DNA of 64,000 nucleotides from Bacillus sp. EB01 (lineage in GTDB: Bacteria > Bacillota > Bacilli > Bacillales > Cytobacillaceae). The notes under the pieces are model-generated. The model ran no database searches, was not told the DNA's origin, and saw only the letters and a list, made by a program, of their open reading frames with translations. The translations under genes and the position numbers were made by a program. The DNA lies in NCBI RefSeq assembly GCF_000613125.1, contig NZ_HG964497.1, positions 4,208,372-4,272,371 on the forward strand, in the 5' to 3' direction. Below are positions 43,342-52,577 of the stretch, one piece after another (position 1 is the first letter of the stretch; each line of letters begins with the position of its first letter).

Positions 43342-45087
43342 ATGAAAATTATATGTTCAACACTTAACGCAAAATATATTCATACAAATCTGGCCATCCG
43401 CTACTTAAAGGCATATGCGGAACCGGAATTTACTGTTGAGCTTGCAGAATATACAATCAAGGATCCTGCGATGAATATCGTTTCAGACTTGATTGCAAAA
43501 AAGCCTGATGTTCTTGGATTCAGCTGTTACATTTGGAATATTGAAGAAACCATTAAAGTTGTATCAATGATCAAAAAAATCAATCCGGATATCGCCATCG
43601 TATTTGGTGGACCAGAAGTTACTTATGATACTGTAGAATGGCTTGAGCGTCATCCTGAAGTAGATTATATTGTTGTTGGCGAAGGCGAAATCGCATTTAA
43701 GGAATTTCTTGTCCAATTCTCCAGTTCTTCTCCGGATCTAAGTAAAGTTCCAGGTCTTACTTTCCGAAAAAATGGGAAAGTGAAGCTGAATCTGCAGGCA
43801 GGAAAGCTTGATTTGAAAGAAATCCCTTCCCCGTATCGGTTTCCTGAGGACGCTCCATATCTTGGCAAAAGGGTAACCTACATTGAGACAAGCAGGGGCT
43901 GTCCATTCAGTTGCCAGTTCTGCCTTTCTTCTATAGAAGTTGGTGTGCGGTATTTTGACAGGGAGAAAATAAAAGAAGATATTCGTTACCTAATGGCCAA
44001 TGGAGCTAAAACCATAAAGTTCGTTGACCGAACCTTCAATATAAGCAGAAGTTACGCCATGGAAATGTTCCGTTTTCTTATTGATGAACATGTGCCCGGA
44101 ACTGTTTTTCAATTTGAAATCACCGCAGATATCATGCGTCCCGAGGTAATAGAATTTCTAAATCAGGAAGCTCCAAAAGGGTTATTCCGTTTTGAAATTG
44201 GCGTTCAGTCAACAAATGACTACACTAATGAACTTGTCATGAGAAAGCAAAATTTTGAAAAGCTAAAGCGTACCGTCACGATGGTTAAAGATGGCGGCAA
44301 AATCGACCAGCACCTCGATTTGATCGCAGGCTTGCCTGAAGAGAATTATTTTTCATTTAGGAAGACATTCAATGATGTATTTGAAATGAGGCCGGAGGAA
44401 CTTCAACTTGGTTTTCTAAAAATGCTGCGCGGTACAGGCGTTAGGTTGCGGGCAAATGAACATGATTATATTTATATGGACCATGCTCCATATGAAATAC
44501 TCGGAAACAATGTCCTTCCTTTCGAGGATATCATCCGCATTAAACAGGTGGAAGATGTATTGGAAAAATATTGGAACAGCCATCGGATGGATGCTACTAT
44601 TGAATATTTGATTCAATATGTGTTTGAGTCTCCTTTTGACTTCTTTCAGGAATTTGGGGCATATTGGGATTCAAAAGGATGGGCTAGAATTGGCCATCAG
44701 CTTGAAGATTTGTTTAAGAGGCTTCATGAATTTTTAAAGGAAAGAAATATAGCCAATCTTGAGATTGTCGAAGGTTTGATGAAGGTTGATTACTTGTCCA
44801 GACAGAAATATAGCCCGCGTAAGCCTTGGTGGGACAGCCGCTATTCCAAAAAAGAGCTAGGCAGCAAGTATCAATTGCTTCTGCAAAACCCCTTGATTGC
44901 CGGTCCTGCCTTTAAGGCATTGGAATTATCGGAAAAAGAGCTTTATAAGCATACCCTGCTTGAGAAAGTCCCATTTGACATAGGAATTTTCCAAACAACA
45001 GGGGAAATACGGCCAATCGAATCGGTACTCGTCGTCTATTATGATCCAACTGGCAAGGGGCCTATTATTTCTTCATTCGCATCATAA
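43342..45087 (+). CDS. B12-binding-domain radical SAM protein
   Basis: A 581-residue protein. Residues 1-130 form a cobalamin-binding-like Rossmann fold (MKIICSTLNAKYIHTNLAIR, VFGGPEVTYD, VVGEGEIAFKEF) though without the DxHxxG lower-ligand motif. The radical SAM motif is CPFSCQFC near residue 190 and the C-terminal third is a DUF4080-like region. Such proteins often act on unknown substrates, e.g. methyl or anaerobic-type modification. Uncharacterised in Bacillus. Monocistronic with its own terminator. Confidence 0.9.
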   Translation: MKIICSTLNAKYIHTNLAIRYLKAYAEPEFTVELAEYTIKDPAMNIVSDLIAKKPDVLGFSCYIWNIEETIKVVSMIKKINPDIAIVFGGPEVTYDTVEWLERHPEVDYIVVGEGEIAFKEFLVQFSSSSPDLSKVPGLTFRKNGKVKLNLQAGKLDLKEIPSPYRFPEDAPYLGKRVTYIETSRGCPFSCQFCLSSIEVGVRYFDREKIKEDIRYLMANGAKTIKFVDRTFNISRSYAMEMFRFLIDEHVPGTVFQFEITADIMRPEVIEFLNQEAPKGLFRFEIGVQSTNDYTNELVMRKQNFEKLKRTVTMVKDGGKIDQHLDLIAGLPEENYFSFRKTFNDVFEMRPEELQLGFLKMLRGTGVRLRANEHDYIYMDHAPYEILGNNVLPFEDIIRIKQVEDVLEKYWNSHRMDATIEYLIQYVFESPFDFFQEFGAYWDSKGWARIGHQLEDLFKRLHEFLKERNIANLEIVEGLMKVDYLSRQKYSPRKPWWDSRYSKKELGSKYQLLLQNPLIAGPAFKALELSEKELYKHTLLEKVPFDIGIFQTTGEIRPIESVLVVYYDPTGKGPIISSFAS

Positions 45088-45117
45088 GCCGGTTTTAAAC
45101 CGGCTTATTTTTTCTTT
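45086..45117 (+). terminator. Terminator after the radical SAM gene
   Basis: AAGCCGGTTT-T-AAACCGGCTT followed by ATTTTTTCTTTT on the plus strand. It overlaps the 3' end of the convergent small gene. Confidence 0.85.
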
Positions 45118-45421
45118 TCATCCTTCTCTTTTTTCACTTGTTTTTCTTCTTTATGCCAGCGTTCAGCAAACAGTTCATAAAGCTTGATCCCATTTACATC
45201 ACCAAACTCTATGCCAAACTCTTCGTAAAATTCCTTATTGGGCTGCCTCGAACCTTTCATCAGCCTCGCCCTTTCCTTCCCTGTTTTGAATTTCTGTTGG
45301 CCCCTTTCATCGGGTCTTCTTCATGTGCCAATTCAGCCGAAAAATCTGATTCAATTGAGTTTTTGTGCGGGGTCTTGCTATATTTCTCGACTGCATTACG
45401 TTCAGCTTTCCGTTTTGCCAT
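45105..45421 (-). pseudogene. Small gene with a probable one-base frameshift (YfhD-like start)
   Basis: AGGAGTC before the ATG at 45421. Frame 1 reads MAKRKAERNAVEKYSKTPHK onward and stops after 53 codons at 45260; the part SIESDFSAELAHEED resembles YfhD proteins. A second frame continues from a TGATG overlap at 45260 as MKGSRQPNKEFYEEFGIEFG to 45105. If one G is added to the GGGG run at 45301-45304 (cccc on the plus strand), both parts join into one protein of about 104 residues with a plausible middle (QQKFKTGKERARLMKG). Either a real frameshift, a sequencing error at a homopolymer, or two coupled small genes. Confidence 0.55.
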
Positions 45422-45591
45422 TCCTGACTCCTCCTTATTCTTAACTCCAGCAGCCTTAGTTTTGCCCCTTTAGCACCTTTCATTCATTCCCCACGAACTT
45501 ATTTAGAAATTAGAGACTCGGGGCTGCTCTTCATGGATGCAGGATAAAATCACTGCTGATTTTAAACAATAAAAAGAAAGGAGGAATTACA

Positions 45592-45936
45592 ATGAAAGAA
45601 GAAAAAAAGACCGGGATTCTACAAATTGACGGAACAATGCCTCATCAAATCAATGCTGCTGATTTCTCAGAAACCAGTATTGAAATAAAACCCCCATTCA
45701 AAAATAAACATGGGGTAGTCATCGGGGACAGCCATTATGCTTCTCCCAATTCACCGCTGGAAAATTGGACGGCAGAAACAGACCCGGAGATCATGGCTGG
45801 GGATGAATGGGTGCATCCTACAAATGATATCGGCTGGAATAGCCCAGAAAACCGGGAATTACTAGAAAGCAAACGCAAGCCAAATGCTGTGCCTTTTATG
45901 CACCCGGATAAAGATACAAGTAAAGGAACTGACTGA
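45592..45936 (+). CDS. DUF3905-like protein
   Basis: A 114-residue soluble, acidic protein. MPHQINAADFSETSIEIKPP is followed by the strongly conserved-looking block NKHGVVIGDSHYASPNSPLE and DPEIMAGDEWVHPTNDIGWN. I relate it to DUF3905 of Bacillus, a spore-former-associated family of unknown function, from memory of this block. AAAGGAGG supports the ATG. Single gene between the frameshifted gene and cdaR. Confidence 0.72.
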   Translation: MKEEKKTGILQIDGTMPHQINAADFSETSIEIKPPFKNKHGVVIGDSHYASPNSPLENWTAETDPEIMAGDEWVHPTNDIGWNSPENRELLESKRKPNAVPFMHPDKDTSKGTD

Positions 45937-46093
45937 ACTATAACTTCTTTAGAAAACGATTAATGATGAATAGTCTGGAAATAGTTATAGCACCTCCTCA
46001 ATCCCTTCTTTATAATAAGAAGTATAACTTTGTGTTGCCGGTTCAGGGAAGTTTTCCGGGGCAACAACTAATGAAAGAGCAGGAGGTGGAAAG

Positions 46094-47221
46094 TTGATTT
46101 TTCCAGAGCTTGCAGAAAAAATTGTTAAGGAAGTAAGTAAACTTATTGATGAAGATCTTATTGTGGCGAATACAGATGGAATCATAATAGCGAGCACGGA
46201 TAACTCGAGAATCGGCTCCTTTCATGAAGGAGCATCGATTGTCGCAAAAGAAAAACAAAAACTAATCATTACAAAAGACGATCAGCAGAAATTAAAAGGT
46301 GTAAAAGCTGGTATTAATTTCCCGATTTTCTTTCAAAAAGATGTTATCGGTATAATCGGAATAACAGGAGATCCCTCATCCGTTACACCGTTCGGGGAAA
46401 TTGTCAGAAAGATGACTGAACTTCTGATTAGCGAGAATTATTTTTACAGTCAGTATGAATGGCAATCGCGGGCCGTTGAGTCATTCGTTATGGATTTGAT
46501 TCAATTAAAGGATTGGGGCGAAAGCTTTACCGACCGGGCAAGGCTTCTTTCAATTGACCTAACAATTGATAGAGTTGCCGTTATAATTGAATTGCGGAAT
46601 ATTGGGCAGCCCCTTCCACGAGATGCATGGGTTACAATTTTAGGCTGGCATAATTTTTTTCCATCAGATGTGTCCGCCCGTTGGGGAAATGACCGCATCA
46701 TCCTCCTGCTTGATCATTCCAGACATAAAACACGGAGTGAGATTTATTCGTCACTTCACCAGTTTGCAAATTTTATTAGCTCTGTTTCAGGATGCAATGC
46801 CTTTATAGGAATAGGTCCTGCAGCCAAACCTAGAGACATCCAGCACGCGTACCTTCATGCCGTACGAGCATTGAAAATAGCCAGCACCGCAAACCCAATT
46901 ATCTTTGACGAAGATTTGACACTTGAAATGCTTCTGGATGCCCTTAACCCTACCTTAAAGAGAGAGTTTCTCTCTCGTGCAATCGGCTCACTCCTCCATG
47001 AAAAAGAACTCCTGCAGACAATTCAAGAGCTTTTTGTACAAAACAATTCAATGAAGCTAACTGCAGCCAGCCTCCATATCCATATTAACACCCTCCACTA
47101 CCGACTAAAAAAAATCGAGGACCTGACAGGCCTCGATCTAAAAAAGACAAATGATATGATAACTCTTTATTTAGCTTTATTGATTTTGGAAGAACAAACA
47201 AATAATTCTCGTTTAGATTAA
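46094..47221 (+). CDS. CdaR-family transcriptional regulator of glcDF
   Basis: A 375-residue regulator: N-terminal sugar-diacid recognition domain (residues 1-135, IFPELAEKIVKEVSKLIDED), a middle GGDEF-like degenerate segment, and a C-terminal PucR/CdaR helix-turn-helix (LHIHINTLHYRLKKIEDLTG, residues 325-345). It corresponds to B. subtilis YsfB, which lies next to ysfC-ysfD (glcD-glcF), and it likely activates glcDF in response to glycolate or a related acid. The TTG start has AGGAGGTGGAAAG. Followed by a terminator. Confidence 0.87.
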   Translation: MIFPELAEKIVKEVSKLIDEDLIVANTDGIIIASTDNSRIGSFHEGASIVAKEKQKLIITKDDQQKLKGVKAGINFPIFFQKDVIGIIGITGDPSSVTPFGEIVRKMTELLISENYFYSQYEWQSRAVESFVMDLIQLKDWGESFTDRARLLSIDLTIDRVAVIIELRNIGQPLPRDAWVTILGWHNFFPSDVSARWGNDRIILLLDHSRHKTRSEIYSSLHQFANFISSVSGCNAFIGIGPAAKPRDIQHAYLHAVRALKIASTANPIIFDEDLTLEMLLDALNPTLKREFLSRAIGSLLHEKELLQTIQELFVQNNSMKLTAASLHIHINTLHYRLKKIEDLTGLDLKKTNDMITLYLALLILEEQTNNSRLD

Positions 47222-47243
47222 TAATATTTGTAGATTTACACAT

Positions 47244-47267
47244 AGCAGGCAACCGCCTGCTTTTTTT
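47244..47267 (+). terminator. Terminator after cdaR-type gene
   Basis: AGCAGGC-AACC-GCCTGCT followed by seven T. Confidence 0.85.
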
Positions 47268-47300
47268 ATAATAAGATTAAGACTATTCTTAATTGGTTTA

Positions 47301-47314
47301 TGAAAGCGGTTTAT
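47301..47314 (+). promoter_or_regulatory. cre-like site before glcD
   Basis: TGAAAGCGGTTTAT, 12 of 14 cre positions, 20 bp before glcD. Weaker than the other cre-like sites. Confidence 0.4.
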
Positions 47315-47334
47315 TCAGATGGGAGGAAAAACGA

Positions 47335-48771
47335 ATGTTGGCACAGCATACAAAAAGTAAAATCAGTGCGGAAGCGAGAAAGAGATTTATTGCGGTTGTG
47401 ACAGAAGCAAATTATGACGATAGCCAGACAGGAAGGCTTGTTTATTCATTTGACGCAATGCCTAATCTCCAATCAATGCCAGACGCTGTCATCAGTCCCC
47501 GGAATACACAGGAAGTATCAGCAATTGTTAAAATCTGTAACGAAAACAAAATTCCTGTTGTACCAAGGGGCTCTGGAACAAATCTCTGTGGAGGAACCTG
47601 CCCCGTTGAAGGCGGAGTTGTCCTTCTTTTCAAGCATTTGAATAAGGTACTCGAATTCGATGAACAAAATCTTACCATTACTGTCCAGCCTGGTGTCATC
47701 ACGAGCCAGATTAACAGCCTTGTAGAAGCGAATGGCCTCTTCTTCCCTCCTGATCCTGGCTCGATGAAAATTTCTACAATCGGTGGCAATATCCTGGAAA
47801 ACGCAGGAGGTTTGCGCGGTTTAAAATACGGAGTCACACGCGATTATGTCATCGGTTTGGAAGCTGTTCTCCCAAATGGCGATATTATCCGTACTGGCGG
47901 CAAATTGGCAAAGGATGTAGCGGGATATGACTTTACACGCCTTTTTGTGGGATCTGAAGGAACATTGGGCGTCATAACAGAAGCTATTTTAAAGCTTGTT
48001 CCACTTCCTGAGACAAAGAAGACCGCTCTCGCTCTTTACGAGGATCTCGAAGATGCGGCAAGATCGGTTTCAAGCATCATTGCAAATAAAATTATCCCAA
48101 CGACACTCGAATTCCTTGATCAGGCAACTGTAAGGGTTATTGAAGATTATGTAAAAATCGGACTTCCCACTCACGCAAAAGCAGTCCTTCTCATTGAACA
48201 GGACGGACCTCCGGAAGTCGTTGAACGTGATATGGGCAAAATTCTCGAGATTTGTAAAGAAGAAAAGGCATGTTCGGTGCAAGTGGCTAGAACTGAACAG
48301 GAAGCTGAAGCGCTTCGGACTGCAAGAAGGGTTGCCCTCTCGGCCTTGGCAAGGCTAAAGCCCACTACTATACTGGAGGATGCTACTGTCCCTCGTTCGG
48401 AAATTGCGAAAATGGTTGGCTATATTAATGAGATCGCTGAAAAATATAAAGTTGAAATCTGTACCTTTGGGCACGCCGGCGATGGAAATCTACATCCAAC
48501 CTGCCCAACCGATGTCCGCAACCATGACGAGATGGAACGGGTAGAGAAAGCTTTTGAAGAAATTTTTGAACGGGCTGTTGAACTTGGCGGCACCATTACA
48601 GGTGAACACGGTGTTGGGGTTGCAAAAGCCCCTTATTTGGAATTAAAGCTCGGAAAAGAAGGTATAGCAGCAATGAAGGCAGTGAAAACTGCCCTAGATC
48701 CGAATAATATTATGAACCCTGGAAAAATATTTGCTAAAGCAAGCAGAAAACGTGTGGTGGTCTCAAAATGA
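47335..48771 (+). CDS. glcD: FAD-linked glycolate/D-lactate oxidase subunit GlcD
   Basis: A 478-residue VAO-type flavoenzyme. The FAD-binding region carries VPRGSGTNLCGGTCPVEGGV near residue 82 and FFPPDPGSMKISTIGGNILENAGG near 145; the C-terminus has FGHAGDGNLHPT and GEHGVGVAK. It matches B. subtilis GlcD (YsfC). It oxidises glycolate or D-lactate to glyoxylate or pyruvate with GlcF. The ATG at 47335 has GGGAGG; the longer frame to 47293 is unsupported. Confidence 0.92.
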   Translation: MLAQHTKSKISAEARKRFIAVVTEANYDDSQTGRLVYSFDAMPNLQSMPDAVISPRNTQEVSAIVKICNENKIPVVPRGSGTNLCGGTCPVEGGVVLLFKHLNKVLEFDEQNLTITVQPGVITSQINSLVEANGLFFPPDPGSMKISTIGGNILENAGGLRGLKYGVTRDYVIGLEAVLPNGDIIRTGGKLAKDVAGYDFTRLFVGSEGTLGVITEAILKLVPLPETKKTALALYEDLEDAARSVSSIIANKIIPTTLEFLDQATVRVIEDYVKIGLPTHAKAVLLIEQDGPPEVVERDMGKILEICKEEKACSVQVARTEQEAEALRTARRVALSALARLKPTTILEDATVPRSEIAKMVGYINEIAEKYKVEICTFGHAGDGNLHPTCPTDVRNHDEMERVEKAFEEIFERAVELGGTITGEHGVGVAKAPYLELKLGKEGIAAMKAVKTALDPNNIMNPGKIFAKASRKRVVVSK

Positions 48772-50108
48772 CAACTGTTAAAGAAAAAGAAATAATCCAG
48801 GACCAATTCAAGGAAAGAATGAATGAAGATGAATTATTGAACTGTATGAGGTGCGGCTTCTGTCTGCCAAGCTGCCCCACTTATATCGAATCCGGATTCC
48901 AGGAAACACATTCACCGCGTGGCCGAATTGCTTTAATGAAAGCCGTAGTCGACGGAATCATCCCTCCTGATGAGGATTTCGAACGTTCATTGGATCTTTG
49001 CTTAGGCTGCAGAGCTTGTGAAACAGTTTGTCCGTCAGGAGTTAATTATGGAGCATTGCTGGAGGATGCACGCGATATTGTCGCTCAAAATAAAAAGTAC
49101 TCCCTGCCTGTAAGGGTCGCCAGAAAAGCGGTGTTCAAAGGGCTCTTTCCACATCAGAACAGAATGCGTTCTGTAGCCGGATTAATCGGTTTTTACCAGC
49201 GGTCTGGCCTGCAGACAGCAGCCAGGAAAATCGGATTTATGAGCCTGCTGCCAGATTCTTTGGCAACAATGGAAAAAGTCCTGCCGAATGTTCCTCCAAT
49301 GAAAGAGCTGAAAAATCGTCCCGACTTTGCACCTGCAATTGGCATGAAAACTAAAAGGGTCGCGTTCTTCAGCGGCTGCCTGATGGATACCATGTTTATT
49401 GAATCCAATAATGCTACAATCAAACTCCTTCAGCTTGCCGGATGCGAAGTCGTCATTCCAAAGGATCAGGCTTGCTGTGGTGCCCTGCACGGCCACTACG
49501 GAGAAAAAGACCATGCCAAGGAAATGGCAAAGAAAAATATCCAGGCCTTTGAGGAGGCAGGCGCAGACTTTATTATCACGAATGCCGGCGGATGCGGAGG
49601 CTTCCTGATTGACTATGGGCATCTCTTCCATGATGACCTAGAATGGTCCAGCCGAGCACATTCCTTCGCAAGTAAGCTAAAGGATATTTCACAAATATTG
49701 GTTGAGGTAGGATTCCATGAACAGGTTGAACTGGAGCTTCCGTTTCAGGTTATTACCTATCAGGATTCATGCCACCTGCGTAATGTCATGAAAACTGCTT
49801 CAGCTCCAAGAACGTTGTTAAAGGCAATTAAAGGCACCGAATACCGGGAGATGCAGGAAGCAGATCGCTGCTGTGGTTCCGCAGGCATATATAACATCAT
49901 TGAATCCGAAATGTCGATGAAGCTGCTTGATTACAAAATGGAAAAAGCAAAGCATACTCAGGCTGCTACCATCGTGACAGCGAATCCCGGCTGCCTCCTT
50001 CAAATGAAGCTTGGTATCGAACGTGAAGGATTGACTCAATCAATGCGCGGTGTTCATATAGTCGACCTCCTGCTTGAAGCCGTTAAAGATAAGACAGTTT
50101 TGAATTAA
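48768..50108 (+). CDS. glcF: Glycolate oxidase iron-sulfur subunit GlcF
   Basis: A 446-residue protein with two 4Fe-4S motifs, CMRCGFCLPSCP and CLGCRACETVCP, near residues 25-80, and two CCG domains, KDQACCGALHGHYG and EADRCCGSAGIYN. It matches B. subtilis GlcF (YsfD) and passes electrons from GlcD to the respiratory chain. The ATG overlaps the glcD stop (ATGA), so the two are translationally coupled. Confidence 0.93.
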   Translation: MTTVKEKEIIQDQFKERMNEDELLNCMRCGFCLPSCPTYIESGFQETHSPRGRIALMKAVVDGIIPPDEDFERSLDLCLGCRACETVCPSGVNYGALLEDARDIVAQNKKYSLPVRVARKAVFKGLFPHQNRMRSVAGLIGFYQRSGLQTAARKIGFMSLLPDSLATMEKVLPNVPPMKELKNRPDFAPAIGMKTKRVAFFSGCLMDTMFIESNNATIKLLQLAGCEVVIPKDQACCGALHGHYGEKDHAKEMAKKNIQAFEEAGADFIITNAGGCGGFLIDYGHLFHDDLEWSSRAHSFASKLKDISQILVEVGFHEQVELELPFQVITYQDSCHLRNVMKTASAPRTLLKAIKGTEYREMQEADRCCGSAGIYNIIESEMSMKLLDYKMEKAKHTQAATIVTANPGCLLQMKLGIEREGLTQSMRGVHIVDLLLEAVKDKTVLN

Positions 50109-50115
50109 TAATGTG

Positions 50116-50142
50116 AGGAGCCTTAGGGCTCCTTTATTTTTT
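50116..50142 (+). terminator. Terminator after glcF
   Basis: AGGAGCC-TTAG-GGCTCCT followed by TTATTTTTT. Confidence 0.85.
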
Positions 50143-50252
50143 GTATTTAGAAGAAGGTCTAATATTATCCTTCCCAGCTGGAGCAAGAGTTACCATTCAT
50201 AATTCAACGTTTACTTCGGATACTATTTATACAGAGAGACAGTCTCTGATGC

Positions 50253-50458
50253 TAAGAAAAGCGCAGGCGCCTTCGTGACAGGCAAAGATCGGCCTGTCCC
50301 TGCGATGATTATTCTAAGGAGCTTTCCTTAGTGGTCAGCGGCGTATGGACTGGAGGGCCTCCAAGGAGATAAAGGAAACACGATAAGCGCAAGCGAATCG
50401 ATGATGTTGTCTTATCGTAACGAGGGGGCCGAAGTACACTAGGCGCTGGAGCTAGACA
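50253..50458. repeat. Dispersed intergenic repeat, copy 2
   Basis: CGCCTTCGTGACAGGCAAAG, CCTGTCCCTGCGATGATTAT and AGGAGCTTTCCTTAGTG repeat the 8982-9258 copy in inverse orientation. It ends with AGGCGCTGGAGCTAGACA, a motif common at the edge of such Bacillaceae repeats. Confidence 0.8.
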
Positions 50459-50502
50459 GTTCTCAAAGAAATTCTCTGATATTTTTAAAAAGGAGTGGTA
50501 AT

Positions 50503-50700
50503 ATGGCACGCAATAGTAATAAATTACTTGTACCAGGCGTTGAGCAATTCCTGGATCAGGTCAAATACGAAATCGCCCAGGAATTTGGTGTCCAATTGGG
50601 CTCCGATACAGTTTCCAGGGCAAACGGTTCTGTTGGCGGAGAAATTACAAAACGCCTTGTTCAGCAAGCTCAGGCACAAATGACTGGCCGTTCTGAATAA
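50503..50700 (+). CDS. Small acid-soluble spore protein, alpha/beta type
   Basis: A 65-residue [14 protein letters not shown] holds the GPR protease recognition site and [16 protein letters not shown] the second conserved DNA-binding helix. It saturates spore DNA and protects it from UV and heat, then is degraded on germination. The position next to rsgI-sigI corresponds to B. subtilis sspD. AAAAAGGAG supports the ATG. A hairpin follows. Confidence 0.94.
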   Translation: MARNSNKLLVPGVEQFLDQVKYEIAQEFGVQLGSDTVSRANGSVGGEITKRLVQQAQAQMTGRSE

Positions 50701-50724
50701 AAGTCTATAATTGAATACATGGAA

Positions 50725-50748
50725 AAAGTCCGGCTAATCGCCGGACTT
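50725..50748. terminator. Bidirectional terminator after the SASP gene and rsgI
   Basis: AAAGTCCGGC and GCCGGACTT arms with a TAATC loop. The rsgI stop codon lies inside the stem. Confidence 0.82.
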
Positions 50749-51834
50749 GCTTTTGTTTTTATTCTGATTACCTTTAGTCTTTTGTTGCTGTTTGTTATCT
50801 TTTTTTTCCTTATCTTTATTTTTGCCACTTTGATTATCCTGTTTTTTACCTTTAGAGGTATCTTTTTCTTTTTCCTTATCTTTTCCATTATCTTTGCCTT
50901 TGTCTTTATCCTCTTTACTTTTAGCCTTATTATTTTTATCTTTAACCTTATCCTTATTGCTGTTTCTAGGGTTTTGTTTGGCTGGATGATTCTTTTTGCC
51001 ATTATTGTTATTAGACAGGCCTTTTTTGTCATCCAGTTTTTCAAGTACTGCTTTCTTTTCCTGACCAGGGTTTGTTTCTTTTTTATCCTGTCCTGGGATG
51101 GCCGCAGGAACAACAGGGGCAGATTGCTTTAATTTAGTTTTCCCTTGTGATGCTGGCTCTGCTTCGTTTTCGGCATTATTTTTATATTTTCCTGTAGTCT
51201 GTCCGTGTTTCCAGGCTTGCTTCAAGTCTTTTTCTGTAGCTTTTATCACTTTTACTTGATGGCTATCCTGCTTGGCTTTCTTTGAAATTTCGGTAATTGT
51301 AGCCTTCAGTTTTTTTTCGGCTTTTGTTTCTTTTTCTTCTGTATTTACAGAGGAAATGACAACTTCATTCGAGTCTGAAAAATAACCGGCCGAATCAATT
51401 GCAGCAAGGATATCTTTCCCAACTTTTGCTGCATCCTTCTCTTCCCAGTCTTTAAGCCCTGAGGTGATTTCTTTTCCCTCACGATTGTAGGCAGTTAATT
51501 TAATAACTTCCATTTTGTCATTGACCCCAAGTTCTATACTTGGTTTTACATCAATGGACATATAAGCATAAACCTTGTTGTCATCCAAATTGGTAGCCAC
51601 GGCCGATGCCAGTAGCAATACTGCAGCTGCGGCAACAGTAATTCCACGCCTCATTGATGCTAACCATTTAATTGAAAGTTTCTTTTTAGGATGGCCAACA
51701 AGCTCGGGATTAAAAGAAATCTCTTCCCCGATTGAATATATTCTTTTTTGCTTGCGTGCCTTTAAAAATTCGCCCTCAGGGGTTAACAAGGTAAGAAACG
51801 TTTCATCCATTTCCAATATGATACCTGTCTTCAT
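50734..51834 (-). CDS. rsgI: Anti-sigma-I factor RsgI
   Basis: A 366-residue membrane anti-sigma factor. The N-terminal RsgI domain (MKTGIILEMDETFLTLLTPE, residues 1-50) binds SigI, a membrane helix is at about residues 63-83 (GITVAAAAVLLLASAVAT), and the periplasmic region begins AYMSIDVKPSIELGVNDK. The last third is an extended Lys/Asp/Asn/Glu-rich tail (e.g. SKEDKDKGKDNGKDKEKEKD) of low complexity, outside the cell. B. subtilis RsgI responds to wall or heat stress. The start overlaps the sigI stop (TCATGA). Confidence 0.9.
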   Translation of the reverse strand: MKTGIILEMDETFLTLLTPEGEFLKARKQKRIYSIGEEISFNPELVGHPKKKLSIKWLASMRRGITVAAAAVLLLASAVATNLDDNKVYAYMSIDVKPSIELGVNDKMEVIKLTAYNREGKEITSGLKDWEEKDAAKVGKDILAAIDSAGYFSDSNEVVISSVNTEEKETKAEKKLKATITEISKKAKQDSHQVKVIKATEKDLKQAWKHGQTTGKYKNNAENEAEPASQGKTKLKQSAPVVPAAIPGQDKKETNPGQEKKAVLEKLDDKKGLSNNNNGKKNHPAKQNPRNSNKDKVKDKNNKAKSKEDKDKGKDNGKDKEKEKDTSKGKKQDNQSGKNKDKEKKDNKQQQKTKGNQNKNKSKSGD

Positions 51835-52577
51835 GAGTCAAGCACCCCTTTTATATAGTCCTTCATATATACATAATCACCCGACATAATTAAAGCCATT
51901 GCGATGATATACTTGCGATTTCGTTCAAGAGTTTTACGGCTCACATCTACCAATTCTTCCAATTGTTTAATGGGCAGCCTTTTAGTAGAAAATAAGCTTT
52001 CACGCAAGTCTTCCCTGCTTGCAAGCAGGCTGGCCGCTTCTATTGCATTTTTCCTGGCATCAGCATGTTTTGGGGAATGCTCAACAAGATCCTGAATGGA
52101 AAGATCATATTCTTTTAAATGTCTTTGAAAGCGAAAAATCTCTTCTCTTCTTAGCTCTTCATCGGACCTTTTTCGATAGTCATCAAGTGAAATTTCATTT
52201 TCTATTATTTTGCCGCGTGCTTCCGAGTCATCCGAATCATTTTGAAGTTCAAGACTTACTGAGGAATGCTTCGCCTGGGTTCGAATATAATCAATTACTC
52301 TCCGTTTTATTAGCACTTCAGCAAAACTTAACAGTGAGCTGCCACGATCTGGCGAATACTTTTGAATCGCTTCATTAAACGCAATAAGACCTATGCTAAA
52401 CTCATCGTCTGATTGAACGATATACCGTTTGCAAACAACTGATACTGTTTTTGCAATGAACGGCTTATACGCTTCAATCAATTCATTGTTCAGCTTCTTA
52501 TCACCTTGCTGTATTAATTGGACAGATTCCTCAAGCGTCCTTTTCTTTTTGTTGGATAAGAACAATAAGCTTAGCAT
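51831..52577 (-). CDS. sigI: RNA polymerase sigma factor SigI
   Basis: A 248-residue sigma-70-type factor. Region 2 includes DEFSIGLIAFNEAIQKYSPDRGSSLLSFAEVLIKRRVIDYIR; the C-terminal part carries LPIKQLEELVDVSRKTLERNRKYI as its DNA-binding helix. It matches B. subtilis SigI, a heat and wall-stress factor. The ATG at 52577 has GAGAGGTGAGG; a codon at 52601 lies upstream without support. Operon sigI-rsgI. Confidence 0.9.
   Translation of the reverse strand: MLSLLFLSNKKKRTLEESVQLIQQGDKKLNNELIEAYKPFIAKTVSVVCKRYIVQSDDEFSIGLIAFNEAIQKYSPDRGSSLLSFAEVLIKRRVIDYIRTQAKHSSVSLELQNDSDDSEARGKIIENEISLDDYRKRSDEELRREEIFRFQRHLKEYDLSIQDLVEHSPKHADARKNAIEAASLLASREDLRESLFSTKRLPIKQLEELVDVSRKTLERNRKYIIAMALIMSGDYVYMKDYIKGVLDS

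Larger units (their letters stand above)
50109..50502. other. Intergenic region with repeat
   Basis: 394 bp between glcF and the SASP gene: terminator, the dispersed repeat at 50253-50458 and a ribosome site. No gene. Confidence 0.6.

Noticed and set aside
50670-51132. Long frames opposite and in other frames of rsgI
   Set aside because: They arise from the low-complexity lysine-rich tail of RsgI and have no ribosome sites.
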